NCBI GenBank assembly: GCA_910577585.1
Contig: CAJTNN010000001.1
Span: 122,855-186,854, forward strand
From: an uncultured Muribaculaceae bacterium
GTDB taxonomy: Bacteria; Bacteroidota; Bacteroidia; Bacteroidales; Muribaculaceae
Length of the DNA: 64,000 bases
Reading direction: 5' to 3'
This document shows positions 42,844 to 51,706 of the stretch, piece after piece; the stretch's first letter is position 1, and each line of letters opens with the position of its first letter. A program made the translations under genes and the position numbers. The notes under the pieces are model-generated. The model saw only the letters and a list, made by a program, of their open reading frames with translations, did not search any database and had not been told where the DNA came from.

Positions 42844-44031
42844 TTATTTCAGAAGTCCATTCTTGCGGAACACCTTCTCGATTGCCTCAAGCGAACGCGT
42901 CACCTGCTCTTTGGTGTGTGTGGCCATCAGCGAGTAGCGGATAAGCGTATCCTGCGGAGCCACTGCCGGCGACACTACCGGATTGACGAATACGCCCTCT
43001 TCAAGAAGGTCGTGGGTCACCTGGAAGGTCTTGTAGTCATCGCGGATGAAGAGAGGAATGATAGGTGTGGATGTATGTCCAATCTCAAGCCCCATGGCGC
43101 GGAAGTTGTCGAGCGCGTAGTGGGTGATATCCCAGAGATGCGCCTGGCGCTCGGGCTCGGCCAGCATAATGTCGAGGGCGGCGTTGGCTGCTGCTGTGGC
43201 CGCCGGGGTGATCGAGGCGGTGAAGATATATGACCGCGAGTGATGGCGCAGATAGTTGGTAATCTCTTTGTCGGTGGCGATAAAGCCTCCCAGCGAGGCG
43301 AATGATTTCGAGAATGTGCCCATGATGAGATCCACATCATCGGTGGCGCCGTAGTGATGCACCACTCCGCGGCCACCTTCGCCGAATACGCCGATGCCGT
43401 GAGCCTCATCTATCATCAGAGTGGCGTTGTATTCCTTCTTCAGGCGCACCATCTCAGGGATATTGGCCACATCACCCTCCATCGAGAAGACAGAGTCCGA
43501 CACTATGAGCTTCACCTTGTCAGGATCACATTTGCGAAGCTGTGCCTCAAGCGAGGCCATATCGTTGTGCTTATATTTGAGATAGTTGGAGAATGAGAGG
43601 CGACGTCCTTCGATAATCGAGGCGTGGTCCTGCTCGTCGAGGATGATGTAATCTTCGCGACCGGTCAGTGTGCTCACCACACCAAGGTTGACACCGAAGC
43701 CTGTGCTGTAGAGCATCGCATCCTCTTTGCCCATATATTCGGCTATGCGCTGCTCGAAATTGCGGTGAAGGTCAATCGTGCCGTTGAGGAAGGGGGAGCC
43801 GGCCATGCCGGTGCCATATTTGCGCGTGGCCTCCACTGCGGCTTCAATCACTTTCGGGTGATTGGTCAGGCCCATATAACTATTCGAACCGAACATCAGC
43901 ACTTTCCGGCCATCCATCATCACCTCTGTGTTCTGCTCACTTGAGATCGGACGGAAATATGGATAAATTCCGGCGGCTTTGGCCCGCTGGGGAGCGTCGT
44001 AACGCGCTAATTTTTCTTGTAGAAGTTTCAT
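42844..44031 (-). CDS. spt: Serine palmitoyltransferase (alpha-oxoamine synthase)
   Basis: A 395-residue PLP enzyme that condenses serine with an acyl-CoA to make the first intermediate of sphingolipids, which many gut Bacteroidales use as membrane lipids. Family residues are His136 (DEQDHASI, stacking on PLP), Asp208 and His211 (IDEAHG) and the PLP-binding Lys242 (MGTFSKSFASLGG). The start MKLLQEKLARYDAPQRAKAAGI and the blocks FLNGTIDLH, GRRLSFSNYLKYKHNDM and SPAVAPQDTLIRYSLMATHT follow the Bacteroides serine palmitoyltransferase closely. Glycine C-acetyltransferase (kbl) is the main alternative, but its N-terminus differs. Confidence 0.85.
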   Translation of the reverse strand: MKLLQEKLARYDAPQRAKAAGIYPYFRPISSEQNTEVMMDGRKVLMFGSNSYMGLTNHPKVIEAAVEATRKYGTGMAGSPFLNGTIDLHRNFEQRIAEYMGKEDAMLYSTGFGVNLGVVSTLTGREDYIILDEQDHASIIEGRRLSFSNYLKYKHNDMASLEAQLRKCDPDKVKLIVSDSVFSMEGDVANIPEMVRLKKEYNATLMIDEAHGIGVFGEGGRGVVHHYGATDDVDLIMGTFSKSFASLGGFIATDKEITNYLRHHSRSYIFTASITPAATAAANAALDIMLAEPERQAHLWDITHYALDNFRAMGLEIGHTSTPIIPLFIRDDYKTFQVTHDLLEEGVFVNPVVSPAVAPQDTLIRYSLMATHTKEQVTRSLEAIEKVFRKNGLLK

Positions 44032-44120
44032 CGTATATTTGGCTTAGTTTGCTCTCCACGCAGAGGAAAATGCACATAACGGCATACCCTCCTTTTTGGG
44101 GAGGCCAAGATATTAGGCCA

Positions 44121-44128
44121 CAAATTTA
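44121..44128 (-). promoter_or_regulatory. Promoter -7 element for spt
   Basis: CAAATTTA on the plus strand reads TAAATTTG on the minus strand, a full match to TAnnTTTG, about 90 bases upstream of the spt start. The -33 element is weak. Confidence 0.5.
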
Positions 44129-44648
44129 GTGTTTTTTTATCAATCCACAATCTCTGACGACCTATTTTTTCATATTCTTCAACATATTTTTTTGCCAACC
44201 TCGCACATTCCACGGTCAACTCCTCCTCATCTTGCCGCCGATTGGCTAAAATCACTTTTGCCGACTCCGATTCATTGGCTCCTGCCGAGGTATCGGCCAT
44301 CATGCGTCAGCTGGCCCGCGGGCATGCCAAATTTGACATTTCTGACCATCTTTTTGAAAGTTCTGACAATTGTGGCGCCCCTGCAATAAATTCTAATCGC
44401 CGCGCAAAATCAATCAATCTGCTGAATATCTGATATTTGCAATTTTTAAAACTTTTTATTCCCGGCTTGTCGAAACATTTAGCGCGTAATTTGTTTAAAT
44501 AGGTGAAAAGGAAGTTAAGTTTTTAGCTTCCACAAGTGCTCAGGGCCGTCAGGCAGCCCGGCACACCTTTATTATATGGAGCTGATGCAGCCTAATTCTC
44601 TTATTGACCGCTTCACCTATATATAAGGCTAATCAATTTAATCAGTAT

Positions 44649-44678
44649 GGCGGGGCTACCGCAAGGAATTACCCCGCC
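44649..44678 (+). promoter_or_regulatory. Hairpin in the dnaK leader
   Basis: GGCGGGG (44649-44655) pairs with CCCCGCC (44672-44678), 41 bases before the dnaK ATG. It may control translation or stability of the chaperone message; a temperature response would be speculation. Confidence 0.5.
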
Positions 44679-44719
44679 GACGTAAAACGAAAATTAATAA
44701 CTTAAAATTTATAGAAATC

Positions 44720-46624
44720 ATGGGAAAAATTATTGGTATCGACTTGGGTACAACCAACTCTTGCGTGGCTGTTCTTGAAGGTAAGGATCCTGTTGTGATC
44801 CCCAACAACGAAGGCCGTAACACCACTCCTTCGGTAGTGGCATTCGTCGATGGCGGCGAGCGCAAAGTGGGTGACCCCGCTAAACGTCAGGCCATCACTA
44901 ACCCGACCCGTACTATCTATTCTATCAAGCGTTTCATGGGTGAGAAATGCGATCAGGTGACTGATGAAATCAAGCGCGTGCCCTATAAAGTGGTATGCCA
45001 GAACGACCTCCCGAAGGTCGACATCGATGGCCGCGACTACACCCCGCAGGAGATCTCGGCCATGATTCTGCAGAAGATGAAAAAGACTGCTGAGGAGTTT
45101 CTCGGTCAGGAGGTCACTGAGGCTGTAATCACAGTGCCTGCCTACTTCAATGACTCGCAGCGTCAGGCCACCAAGGAGGCAGGCGAAATCGCCGGCCTGA
45201 AAGTGCGCCGTATCGTCAACGAACCTACTGCCGCCGCCCTGGCCTATGGCCTCGACAAATCGCAGAAGGAGGAGAAAATCGCTGTGTTCGACCTCGGTGG
45301 CGGCACATTCGATATCTCTATCCTTGAGCTCGGCGACGGTGTCTTTGAAGTGAAATCTACCAACGGTGATACTCACCTCGGTGGCGATGACTTCGATAAT
45401 GTGATCATCGACTGGCTGGCCGATGAGTTCAAGAAGGATGAGGGTGTCGACCTGCGTCAGGACCCGATGGCAATGCAGCGTCTGAAGGAGGCTGCCGAGA
45501 AAGCCAAAATCGAGCTCTCAAGCTCTACTTCTACCGAAATCAACCTCCCCTATATCACCGCCACTGCTTCCGGCCCGAAACACCTTGTGAAGACTCTCAC
45601 CCGCGCTAAGTTCGAGCAGCTTGCCGAGAAACTTATCGATGCCGTGAAGGCTCCATGTGTGAAGGCTCTTGAGGATGCAGGCCTGACCTCTTCGCAGATT
45701 GATGAGGTTATCCTGGTGGGTGGTTCTACTCGTATCCCGGCTATCCAGGCTAAGGTGAAGGAAATCTTCGGCAAGGAGCCCAACAAGGGTGTCAATCCTG
45801 ATGAGGTCGTGGCTATCGGCGCAGCCATCCAGGGTGGCGTGCTGAGCGGCGATGTGAAGGATGTGCTGCTGCTTGATGTGGTGCCTCTGTCAATCGGTCT
45901 GGAGACTATGGGTGGCGTGATGACCAAGCTCATCGAGGCCAACACCACTATCCCGACCCGCAAGAGCGAGGTATTCTCTACAGCTGCCGACAATCAGCCT
46001 GAGGTCACAATCCGTGTGCTCCAGGGTGAGCGCCCGATGGCTGCCGACAACAAGCTCCTCGGTGAGTTCAACCTCTCGGGCATCGCTCCCGCTCCGCGTG
46101 GCGTGCCTCAGATTGAGGTGACTTTCGAGGTCGACGCCAACGGTATCCTTAACGTATCTGCCAAGGATAAGAACACAGGCAAGGAGCAGTCTATCCGCAT
46201 CGAGGCATCAAGCGGTCTTACCGACGCCGAGATCAATCGTATGCGTGAAGAGGCCAAAGCCAATGAGGCAGCCGACAAGAAAGCCAAGGAGCGTGCCGAC
46301 AAACTCAACCATGCTGACTCAATGATCTTCCAGACCGAGAAGCAGCTCAATGAGCTCGGCGACAAGATTCCGGCTGACAAGAAGGCTCCCGTAGAGGCTG
46401 CCCTCGAACGCCTGAAAGAGGTGCATAAGAACCAGCTCGTAGAGGATATCGACTCTGCCGAGAAGGCTCTGACCGATGCTCTCCAGGCTGCAGCTCAGGA
46501 CATCTACGCAGCCCAGCAGGGCGCAGCCGGTGCAGGCGCAGCAGCCGGTGCAGGCGCAGCCCAGCCTGGCGGCAACGACCACGAGAAGGACATCACTGAT
46601 GTAGACTTCGAGGAAGTCAAGTAA
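44720..46624 (+). CDS. dnaK: Molecular chaperone DnaK (Hsp70)
   Basis: A 634-residue ATP-dependent chaperone, full length. The nucleotide-binding domain begins GKIIGIDLGTTNSCVAVLEG and includes VFDLGGGTFDISI and ILVGGSTRIPAIQ. The linker DVLLLDVVPLSIGLET leads into the peptide-binding domain (RKSEVFSTAADNQPEV, VNVSAKDK-like LNVSAKDKNTG). A helical lid follows, with a Gly/Ala-rich stretch and the C-terminal DVDFEEVK, the tail recognised by co-chaperones. grpE and dnaJ are not adjacent. It is a single-gene unit with a terminator at 46651-46688. Confidence 0.98.
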   Translation: MGKIIGIDLGTTNSCVAVLEGKDPVVIPNNEGRNTTPSVVAFVDGGERKVGDPAKRQAITNPTRTIYSIKRFMGEKCDQVTDEIKRVPYKVVCQNDLPKVDIDGRDYTPQEISAMILQKMKKTAEEFLGQEVTEAVITVPAYFNDSQRQATKEAGEIAGLKVRRIVNEPTAAALAYGLDKSQKEEKIAVFDLGGGTFDISILELGDGVFEVKSTNGDTHLGGDDFDNVIIDWLADEFKKDEGVDLRQDPMAMQRLKEAAEKAKIELSSSTSTEINLPYITATASGPKHLVKTLTRAKFEQLAEKLIDAVKAPCVKALEDAGLTSSQIDEVILVGGSTRIPAIQAKVKEIFGKEPNKGVNPDEVVAIGAAIQGGVLSGDVKDVLLLDVVPLSIGLETMGGVMTKLIEANTTIPTRKSEVFSTAADNQPEVTIRVLQGERPMAADNKLLGEFNLSGIAPAPRGVPQIEVTFEVDANGILNVSAKDKNTGKEQSIRIEASSGLTDAEINRMREEAKANEAADKKAKERADKLNHADSMIFQTEKQLNELGDKIPADKKAPVEAALERLKEVHKNQLVEDIDSAEKALTDALQAAAQDIYAAQQGAAGAGAAAGAGAAQPGGNDHEKDITDVDFEEVK

Positions 46625-46650
46625 ATTTTTCTAAAAAAGACGACTGATAT

Positions 46651-46688
46651 AAATGCGGGTTGCGACTTACAGATCGCAACCCGCATTT
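46651..46688 (+). terminator. Terminator of dnaK
   Basis: Perfect 15-base arms (46651-46665 and 46674-46688) with an 8-base loop, followed by CTTTAT. Confidence 0.88.
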
Positions 46689-46806
46689 CTTTATGCTTGC
46701 GCGATTATCCCCGTGCATCGAAAATAAGCTCCGGCAGAATGATGTGGACACATTTATTTTTGGGGCTGCATGGCGCCGCAAACGCTGAAAATACGGATAT
46801 TTTTTG

Positions 46807-46814
46807 TAACTTTG
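46807..46814 (+). promoter_or_regulatory. Promoter -7 element for tgt
   Basis: TAACTTTG matches TAnnTTTG, 62 bases upstream of the tgt start. No clear TTTG is seen at -33. Confidence 0.6.
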
Positions 46815-46876
46815 CAAGTTAGAGCCGATTACGGCCCTGATAAATCCGGCCCGAAAGGCCTAACTTTCTGACTATT

Positions 46877-48007
46877 ATGGATTTTAAAGTTGAAGCATCA
46901 CCAGCCGGCACTAATGCGCGCGCCGGTATGATAACTACAGCCCATGGCGAAATCCCCACCCCGATCTTTATGCCGGTGGGCACAGTGGGCAGTGTCAAGG
47001 GTGTGCATTTCAGTGAATTGCGCGATGACATCAATGCCAAAATCATTCTTGGCAATACATATCACCTGTACCTGCGTCCGGGACTCGACATTTTGCGTCA
47101 GGCCGGAGGCCTGCATAAATTCAATGGCTGGGAGCGCCCTATCCTCACCGACTCGGGTGGATTTCAGGTATTCTCGCTCTCTGCCAACCGCAAACTTAAG
47201 GAGGAGGGCGCATATTTCCGCAGCCACATCGACGGCTCGAAGCACCTCTTCACACCTGAGGGTGTAGTCGACATCCAGCGCATCATCGGCGCCGACATCA
47301 TGATGGCTCTCGATGAGTGCCCTCCCGGCACTTCAGACTATGATTATGCCAAGAAGTCGCTCGCCCTTACGCTGCGCTGGCTTAAGCGCGGATGGGACCA
47401 ATATCAGTCCACTGAAGGCCTCTACGGCTATCGCCAGACATTCTTCCCGATCGTGCAGGGTTGTGTCTACCCCGACCTGCGCCGCGAGGCCGCAAAGGCG
47501 GTGGCCGACTTCGGCGCCGATGGCAACGCTATCGGCGGTCTGGCTGTGGGTGAACCCACCGAGAAGATGTATGAGATGATTGAAATCGTCAACGATATTC
47601 TTCCCGCCGACAAACCCCGCTACCTGATGGGTGTGGGCACACCGGCAAATATCCTCGAAGCCATCGACCGAGGTGTCGACATGATGGACTGCGTCATGCC
47701 TACACGCAACGGACGCAACGGTATGCTATTCACCCGCCATGGCATCATGAACATGCGCAACAAGAAGTGGGCCGACGATTTCTCACCTCTCGACGAAGGG
47801 GGTGCCTCTATCGTAGATGAAGTCTATTCCAAGGCATATGTGCGCCATCTTTTTGTAAGCAATGAGCTGCTGGCCATGCAGATAGCGTCAATCCACAATC
47901 TGGCGTTCTATCTCTGGCTCGTCGGCGAGGCACGCCGCCACATCCTGGCCGGTGATTTCCCGACATGGAAGGCGGAGATGGTGGAGGCTGTCACCCGTCG
48001 CCTCTGA
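46877..48007 (+). CDS. tgt: tRNA-guanine transglycosylase
   Basis: Tgt swaps guanine for preQ1 at the wobble position of GUN-anticodon tRNAs, for queuosine. The 376-residue protein has catalytic Asp92 (LTDSGGFQVFSLS) and the nucleophile Asp271 (MMDCVMPTRNGRNG), plus GGLAVGEPTEKMYEMI and the ending region SIHNLAFYLWLVGEAR. The zinc-binding C-x-C-x2-C cluster expected just before YVRHLF is absent: the aligned stretch (about residues 308-315) reads GGASIVDE, although the downstream His324 remains. All other catalytic motifs are intact, so the protein is probably functional with an altered metal site. The following LptF/LptG-type gene is the usual neighbour in this group. Confidence 0.93.
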   Translation: MDFKVEASPAGTNARAGMITTAHGEIPTPIFMPVGTVGSVKGVHFSELRDDINAKIILGNTYHLYLRPGLDILRQAGGLHKFNGWERPILTDSGGFQVFSLSANRKLKEEGAYFRSHIDGSKHLFTPEGVVDIQRIIGADIMMALDECPPGTSDYDYAKKSLALTLRWLKRGWDQYQSTEGLYGYRQTFFPIVQGCVYPDLRREAAKAVADFGADGNAIGGLAVGEPTEKMYEMIEIVNDILPADKPRYLMGVGTPANILEAIDRGVDMMDCVMPTRNGRNGMLFTRHGIMNMRNKKWADDFSPLDEGGASIVDEVYSKAYVRHLFVSNELLAMQIASIHNLAFYLWLVGEARRHILAGDFPTWKAEMVEAVTRRL

Positions 48008-48125
48008 CCCGACACGCCCGCTTCAGCGCGAGGCACACTGACCCGAAGCGCCACCCCTCCTTAACTCCGCACTAATTCTCCGGCACTCCTCTCCTATAGC
48101 CCAGTCAGATTCCTGATTACCCATC

Positions 48126-49313
48126 ATGAAATCTTCCGACCAAAAGCATCCAAAAACCAAACAACGACTCATAGCCATCCCGGCAATGCTGCTCTCACCA
48201 TTCCGCCACCCTGCGGGATGGTGGCGCCGTGTGTGGAGATTCACAATTCTCGACCGCTATATCCTCAAGCAATTTCTCGGCACTTATTTCCTGGCCACGC
48301 TGCTCTTCCTGGCAGTCATAGCCATGTTTGACGTCACCGAGAAACTCGATGCATTCCTGACCGCACCCCTCAAGGAGACTCTCTTCGACTATTTCGCCTC
48401 TTTTCTCCCATACTTCGCCAATCAGCTTTCGCCACTTTTCGTATTCATCTCGGTCATCTTCTTCACCTCCAAGCTGGCAGGCAACTCCGAGATAATAGCA
48501 ATTCTGGCAAGCGGCGTGAGCTATAAGCGGCTGTTACGCCCCTATATGATCGGGGCGGCGGTGCTGGCGGCCATCTCATTCGCGCTGAGCAACTACATCA
48601 TCCCCCCCACCAATGTCGACCGCATAGCCTACACCAACAAATATGTGAAGAACAAGAGCGTAGAGTCAGGATCAAATATCCAGCTTATGGCATCACCCGG
48701 CAACGTGGTGTATATCAACCGGTTCGAGAACTCCAACAAGACAGCCTACCGCTTCTCGATGGACCGTTTCGACGACAAGACCATACGCTCGCGACTCACC
48801 GCCCGCACCGCCGTATACGACACCACCCGCCAATACCATTGGCGGCTGACTGACTACATGATACGCAACTTCGACGGCATGGAGGAGAATGTCACCAAGG
48901 GATATTCGCTCGACACCATCATTCCCATTGACCCCAAAGACTTCCTCATATCCGTAAATGACCAGGAGACTCTCACCACGCCACAGCTCACCGAGTATGT
49001 AGAGAAACAGAAGATGCGAGGGGTGGCCAACATCAAAGCCTTCGAAATCGAACGCGAAAAACGCTACGCCTCTACGGCTGCCGCTTTCATTCTCACTCTC
49101 ATTGGCATGTCGCTGAGCTCTCGAAAGGTGAAGGGGGGTATGGGCATAAATATCGGCATAGGTTTGGCGCTGAGTTTCAGCTATATATTATTCTCTACAA
49201 TCACAAGTTCGCTGGCCATCAATGGTCTCACCACTCCCTTTATCGCAATGGAGATTCCGAACGTGGTCTACCTCACAATCGGCATTTTCCTATTCCGCAG
49301 GGCTTCGAGATGA
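48126..49313 (+). CDS. LptF/LptG-family permease
   Basis: A 395-residue inner-membrane protein of the LPS export ABC transporter, which pulls lipopolysaccharide from the membrane into the periplasmic bridge. Three N-terminal transmembrane helices (LKQFLGTYFLATLLFLAVIA, a pair near residues 95-155) are followed by a periplasmic beta-rich domain (about 160-305) and three C-terminal helices (from STAAAFILTLIGMSLSSRKV). The motif RYILKQFLGTYF near the start is typical of the YjgP/YjgQ family. Whether it is LptF or LptG cannot be decided here. It starts 118 bases after tgt. Confidence 0.9.
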   Translation: MKSSDQKHPKTKQRLIAIPAMLLSPFRHPAGWWRRVWRFTILDRYILKQFLGTYFLATLLFLAVIAMFDVTEKLDAFLTAPLKETLFDYFASFLPYFANQLSPLFVFISVIFFTSKLAGNSEIIAILASGVSYKRLLRPYMIGAAVLAAISFALSNYIIPPTNVDRIAYTNKYVKNKSVESGSNIQLMASPGNVVYINRFENSNKTAYRFSMDRFDDKTIRSRLTARTAVYDTTRQYHWRLTDYMIRNFDGMEENVTKGYSLDTIIPIDPKDFLISVNDQETLTTPQLTEYVEKQKMRGVANIKAFEIEREKRYASTAAAFILTLIGMSLSSRKVKGGMGINIGIGLALSFSYILFSTITSSLAINGLTTPFIAMEIPNVVYLTIGIFLFRRASR

Positions 49314-49380
49314 GGGGCATAAAGCATAGCGCCACCCCCCGGCAAACCCTCGCATCAGCCGCAGAGCCCCATATGCCGGA

Positions 49381-49412
49381 TTTGCAAAACCCGACTATTT
49401 GCACTAATTTTG
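49381..49412 (+). promoter_or_regulatory. Promoter for the PASTA-RluD genes
   Basis: TTTG (49381-49384), a 20-base spacer and TAATTTTG (49405-49412) give a full Bacteroidetes promoter about 40 bases upstream of the start. Confidence 0.7.
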
Positions 49413-49453
49413 CCAAAAATACCTCCGCACATACCGGAGTTTAGAATAGTGAG

Positions 49454-50263
49454 ATGAATAAAGATCCTAAAAATCTTATGCCCGGCAGCTTTGCCGCCAA
49501 ACACCCGATCATTGTCAATCTGCTGATTATCTTGGCGGTTGCAGCTTTGGGTATATGGATAGTATATTTCTCTATCGCCCTCTTTACGAAGCATGGCGAA
49601 ATCGACAAGGTGCCGGGGGTAGAGAATATGAGCTACACCCAGGCCATACAGACTCTGCATGACCACGGATTTAAAGTCGACATCCGTGACTCGCTCTACA
49701 AGGATGACGTGCGCCCGGGGTTTGTGATCGAACAGTTCCCGAAAGCCAACTCTATCGTCAAACCGGGGCGTAAGATTTTCCTCTACATCAATGCCGTGCA
49801 TCCTAAAGAGGTGGTCATCGACGATGATAATCATCCCATGGAGGATGCGCTGCGCGGATTCTCCTACCGTCAGGCCATGGCTAAACTCCAGGAACTTGGT
49901 TTCAAGAATATAAAAGTGGTCAAGGTATTGGGCGACAATGAATGTGTGGCCAAAATCATGGCTAACGGCGCTACTGTCAAGAAGATGCAGAAGGTGGCAC
50001 TCAACACGCGCCTCACGATGCAGGTCTACGACGGCAGACTGGCGGCCATCACCGACTCGCTTATGGGCGAAGAGGCTCTGGCAAACTACCGCGCCGGCAA
50101 TTATAATGACTATGATGAAGACTACGACTACGATGGCGGCGACGCCTCACCCGATTACTCCCAGAAGTCATCGGGCAGCGAAGCAGCTGAGTCCGCACCA
50201 GCCGCCACGTCATCTTCATCAAACTCAACTTCACAGGAAGAGGAGTCTATAGAGTTCTTCTGA
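49454..50263 (+). CDS. PASTA-domain membrane protein
   Basis: A 269-residue protein with one transmembrane helix (residues about 17-40, IIVNLLIILAVAALGIWIVY), short cytoplasmic N-terminus, and two PASTA-type repeats in the periplasm (about 48-115 and 128-200; VPGVENMSYTQAIQTLHDHG, GFSYRQAMAKLQELGF). The C-terminal 60 residues are disordered, rich in Asp, Tyr, Ser and Ala. PASTA repeats bind peptidoglycan fragments in Gram-positive kinases; here there is no kinase domain. It is followed by the pseudouridine synthase gene, a frequent pairing in Bacteroidetes. Confidence 0.85.
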   Translation: MNKDPKNLMPGSFAAKHPIIVNLLIILAVAALGIWIVYFSIALFTKHGEIDKVPGVENMSYTQAIQTLHDHGFKVDIRDSLYKDDVRPGFVIEQFPKANSIVKPGRKIFLYINAVHPKEVVIDDDNHPMEDALRGFSYRQAMAKLQELGFKNIKVVKVLGDNECVAKIMANGATVKKMQKVALNTRLTMQVYDGRLAAITDSLMGEEALANYRAGNYNDYDEDYDYDGGDASPDYSQKSSGSEAAESAPAATSSSSNSTSQEEESIEFF

Positions 50264-50361
50264 TAAATCGCGCTGCAAGGCAGCGCGTACCTCATTATCA
50301 CTCTACCATCCACTACCATCCCCTACTATCCTCTACCTATACCCCTCTGACCATAGATAAA

Positions 50362-51540
50362 ATGGATTCCTACAACGATATGATATCCGAAGGGAGCGAA
50401 CTTGACCCTGATATGCTGCCGGATAATGACTCCGAAGAGTTCGGAATCTCCGGCCCGATGATGCCGGATGACGCCGATGAGTCTCAAGACGAAGAAATTG
50501 CCGAACCCCTCTTCGTCACTGCCGACGGCAAGGAGATGTATGAGCATTTCCGCTTTGAGGCCGATAAGGGACAGAAGATGCTGCGTGTCGACAAATTCCT
50601 CGTGGCGCGCATGGAGAAGACCTCGCGCAACCGCATCCAGCAGGCAGCCGATGCCGACTGCATCATCGTCAACGGTCGCGCAGTGAAATCATCCTACAAG
50701 GTCAAAGCCGGCGATGTCGTCAGCATCGTCATGGACCGCCCCAGATATGAACTCGAGATTATCCCGGAGGATATCCCGCTGGATATCGTGTATGAGGATG
50801 ACGCGCTGCTGGTGGTCAACAAGCCGGCCGGACTGGTAGTGCATCCCGGCCATGGCAATTACACCGGCACTCTCGTCAATGCCCTGGCATGGCACTTCAA
50901 GGATAACCCGGACTACGATGTGTCTGATCCACGCCTCGGGCTGGTGCATCGCATAGATAAGGACACGAGCGGATTGCTCGTGGTGGCCAAGACCCCGGAG
51001 GCAAAGACTCATCTCGGCCTGCAGTTCTTCAACAAGACCACCAAACGCGAATACCGCGCCCTCGTGTGGGGAAGCTTCCCCTCGCCTGCCGGCACCATCA
51101 CCGGCAACATAGCCCGCAATCCGCGCAACAAACTGCAGATGGCCGTATTCAGCGACCCCACGATTGGCAAACATGCCGTCACTCACTATGAAGTGCTCGA
51201 AGACTTCGGATATGTGTCACTCGTAAAGTGTGTACTCGAGACCGGACGCACCCACCAGATCCGCGTGCATATGCAATCGCAGGGGCACCCGCTCTTCAAC
51301 GACGCCCGCTACGGTGGCGACCAGATTCTGAAGGGCACCACATTCTCAAAATACCGCCAGTTTATCGCCAACTGCTTCGCCATTTGCCCCCGCCAGGCTC
51401 TGCATGCAAAAACTCTCGGATTCGTGCATCCCGTGACAGGCCAACAAATGGACTTCGACTCCGAAATCCCGGCCGACATGCAGGCCCTGCTTGATAAGTG
51501 GCGCGCCTACACCGCTCAATCGCGCAACGAAAATGAGTGA
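50362..51540 (+). CDS. RluD-family pseudouridine synthase
   Basis: A 392-residue rRNA pseudouridine synthase. After a 60-residue acidic N-terminal extension (MDSYNDMISEGSELDPDMLP...) comes an S4 RNA-binding domain (about 72-120; RVDKFLVARMEKTSRNRIQQ) and the catalytic domain with HRIDKDTSGLL, where Asp199 is the catalytic residue. Also present are NKPAGLVVHPGHGN and TGRTHQIRVHM. The large-subunit helix 69 sites are the usual targets of RluD, but the exact target is not provable by eye. The acidic extension is unusual for an RNA-binding enzyme. Confidence 0.92.
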   Translation: MDSYNDMISEGSELDPDMLPDNDSEEFGISGPMMPDDADESQDEEIAEPLFVTADGKEMYEHFRFEADKGQKMLRVDKFLVARMEKTSRNRIQQAADADCIIVNGRAVKSSYKVKAGDVVSIVMDRPRYELEIIPEDIPLDIVYEDDALLVVNKPAGLVVHPGHGNYTGTLVNALAWHFKDNPDYDVSDPRLGLVHRIDKDTSGLLVVAKTPEAKTHLGLQFFNKTTKREYRALVWGSFPSPAGTITGNIARNPRNKLQMAVFSDPTIGKHAVTHYEVLEDFGYVSLVKCVLETGRTHQIRVHMQSQGHPLFNDARYGGDQILKGTTFSKYRQFIANCFAICPRQALHAKTLGFVHPVTGQQMDFDSEIPADMQALLDKWRAYTAQSRNENE

Positions 51541-51622
51541 TTTGCCCGGCATAATTAACATTTATTAGCGTATGCGGGGCTTTTATGCACCCCTGCCACA
51601 TCTCTTCTCGACTTAAAAATAT

Positions 51623-51630
51623 TATCTTTG
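51623..51630 (+). promoter_or_regulatory. Promoter -7 element for the acyltransferase gene
   Basis: TATCTTTG matches TAnnTTTG, 76 bases upstream of the start at 51707. Confidence 0.55.
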
Positions 51631-51706
51631 CAAAAGATTGCGGCTGCTCCGTGGCACTGCCTCGTGGCGCCTCCAATCGTAGCACCTGAAATTTGCAATC
51701 AGTATC

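Larger units (their letters stand above)
44032..44719. other. Divergent region upstream of spt and dnaK
   Basis: These 688 bases hold a minus-strand promoter-like site for spt (44121-44128) and a long leader for dnaK with a GC-rich hairpin close to its start (44649-44678). The stretch 44430-44520 is AT-rich. No CIRCE element (TTAGCACTC with its inverse) was found. The small minus-strand open frame at 44028-44303 is not convincing. Confidence 0.6.

Noticed and set aside
42844..44031. Glycine C-acetyltransferase (kbl)
   Set aside because: Same fold and PLP motifs, but the N-terminal segment and several internal blocks follow Bacteroides serine palmitoyltransferase. No threonine dehydrogenase gene is adjacent.
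44028..44303. 91-residue minus-strand open frame overlapping the spt start by four bases (ATGA)
   Set aside because: The overlap looks like translational coupling, but a minus-strand promoter for spt lies inside this frame (44121-44128) and the sequence matches no family I know. It is probably chance.
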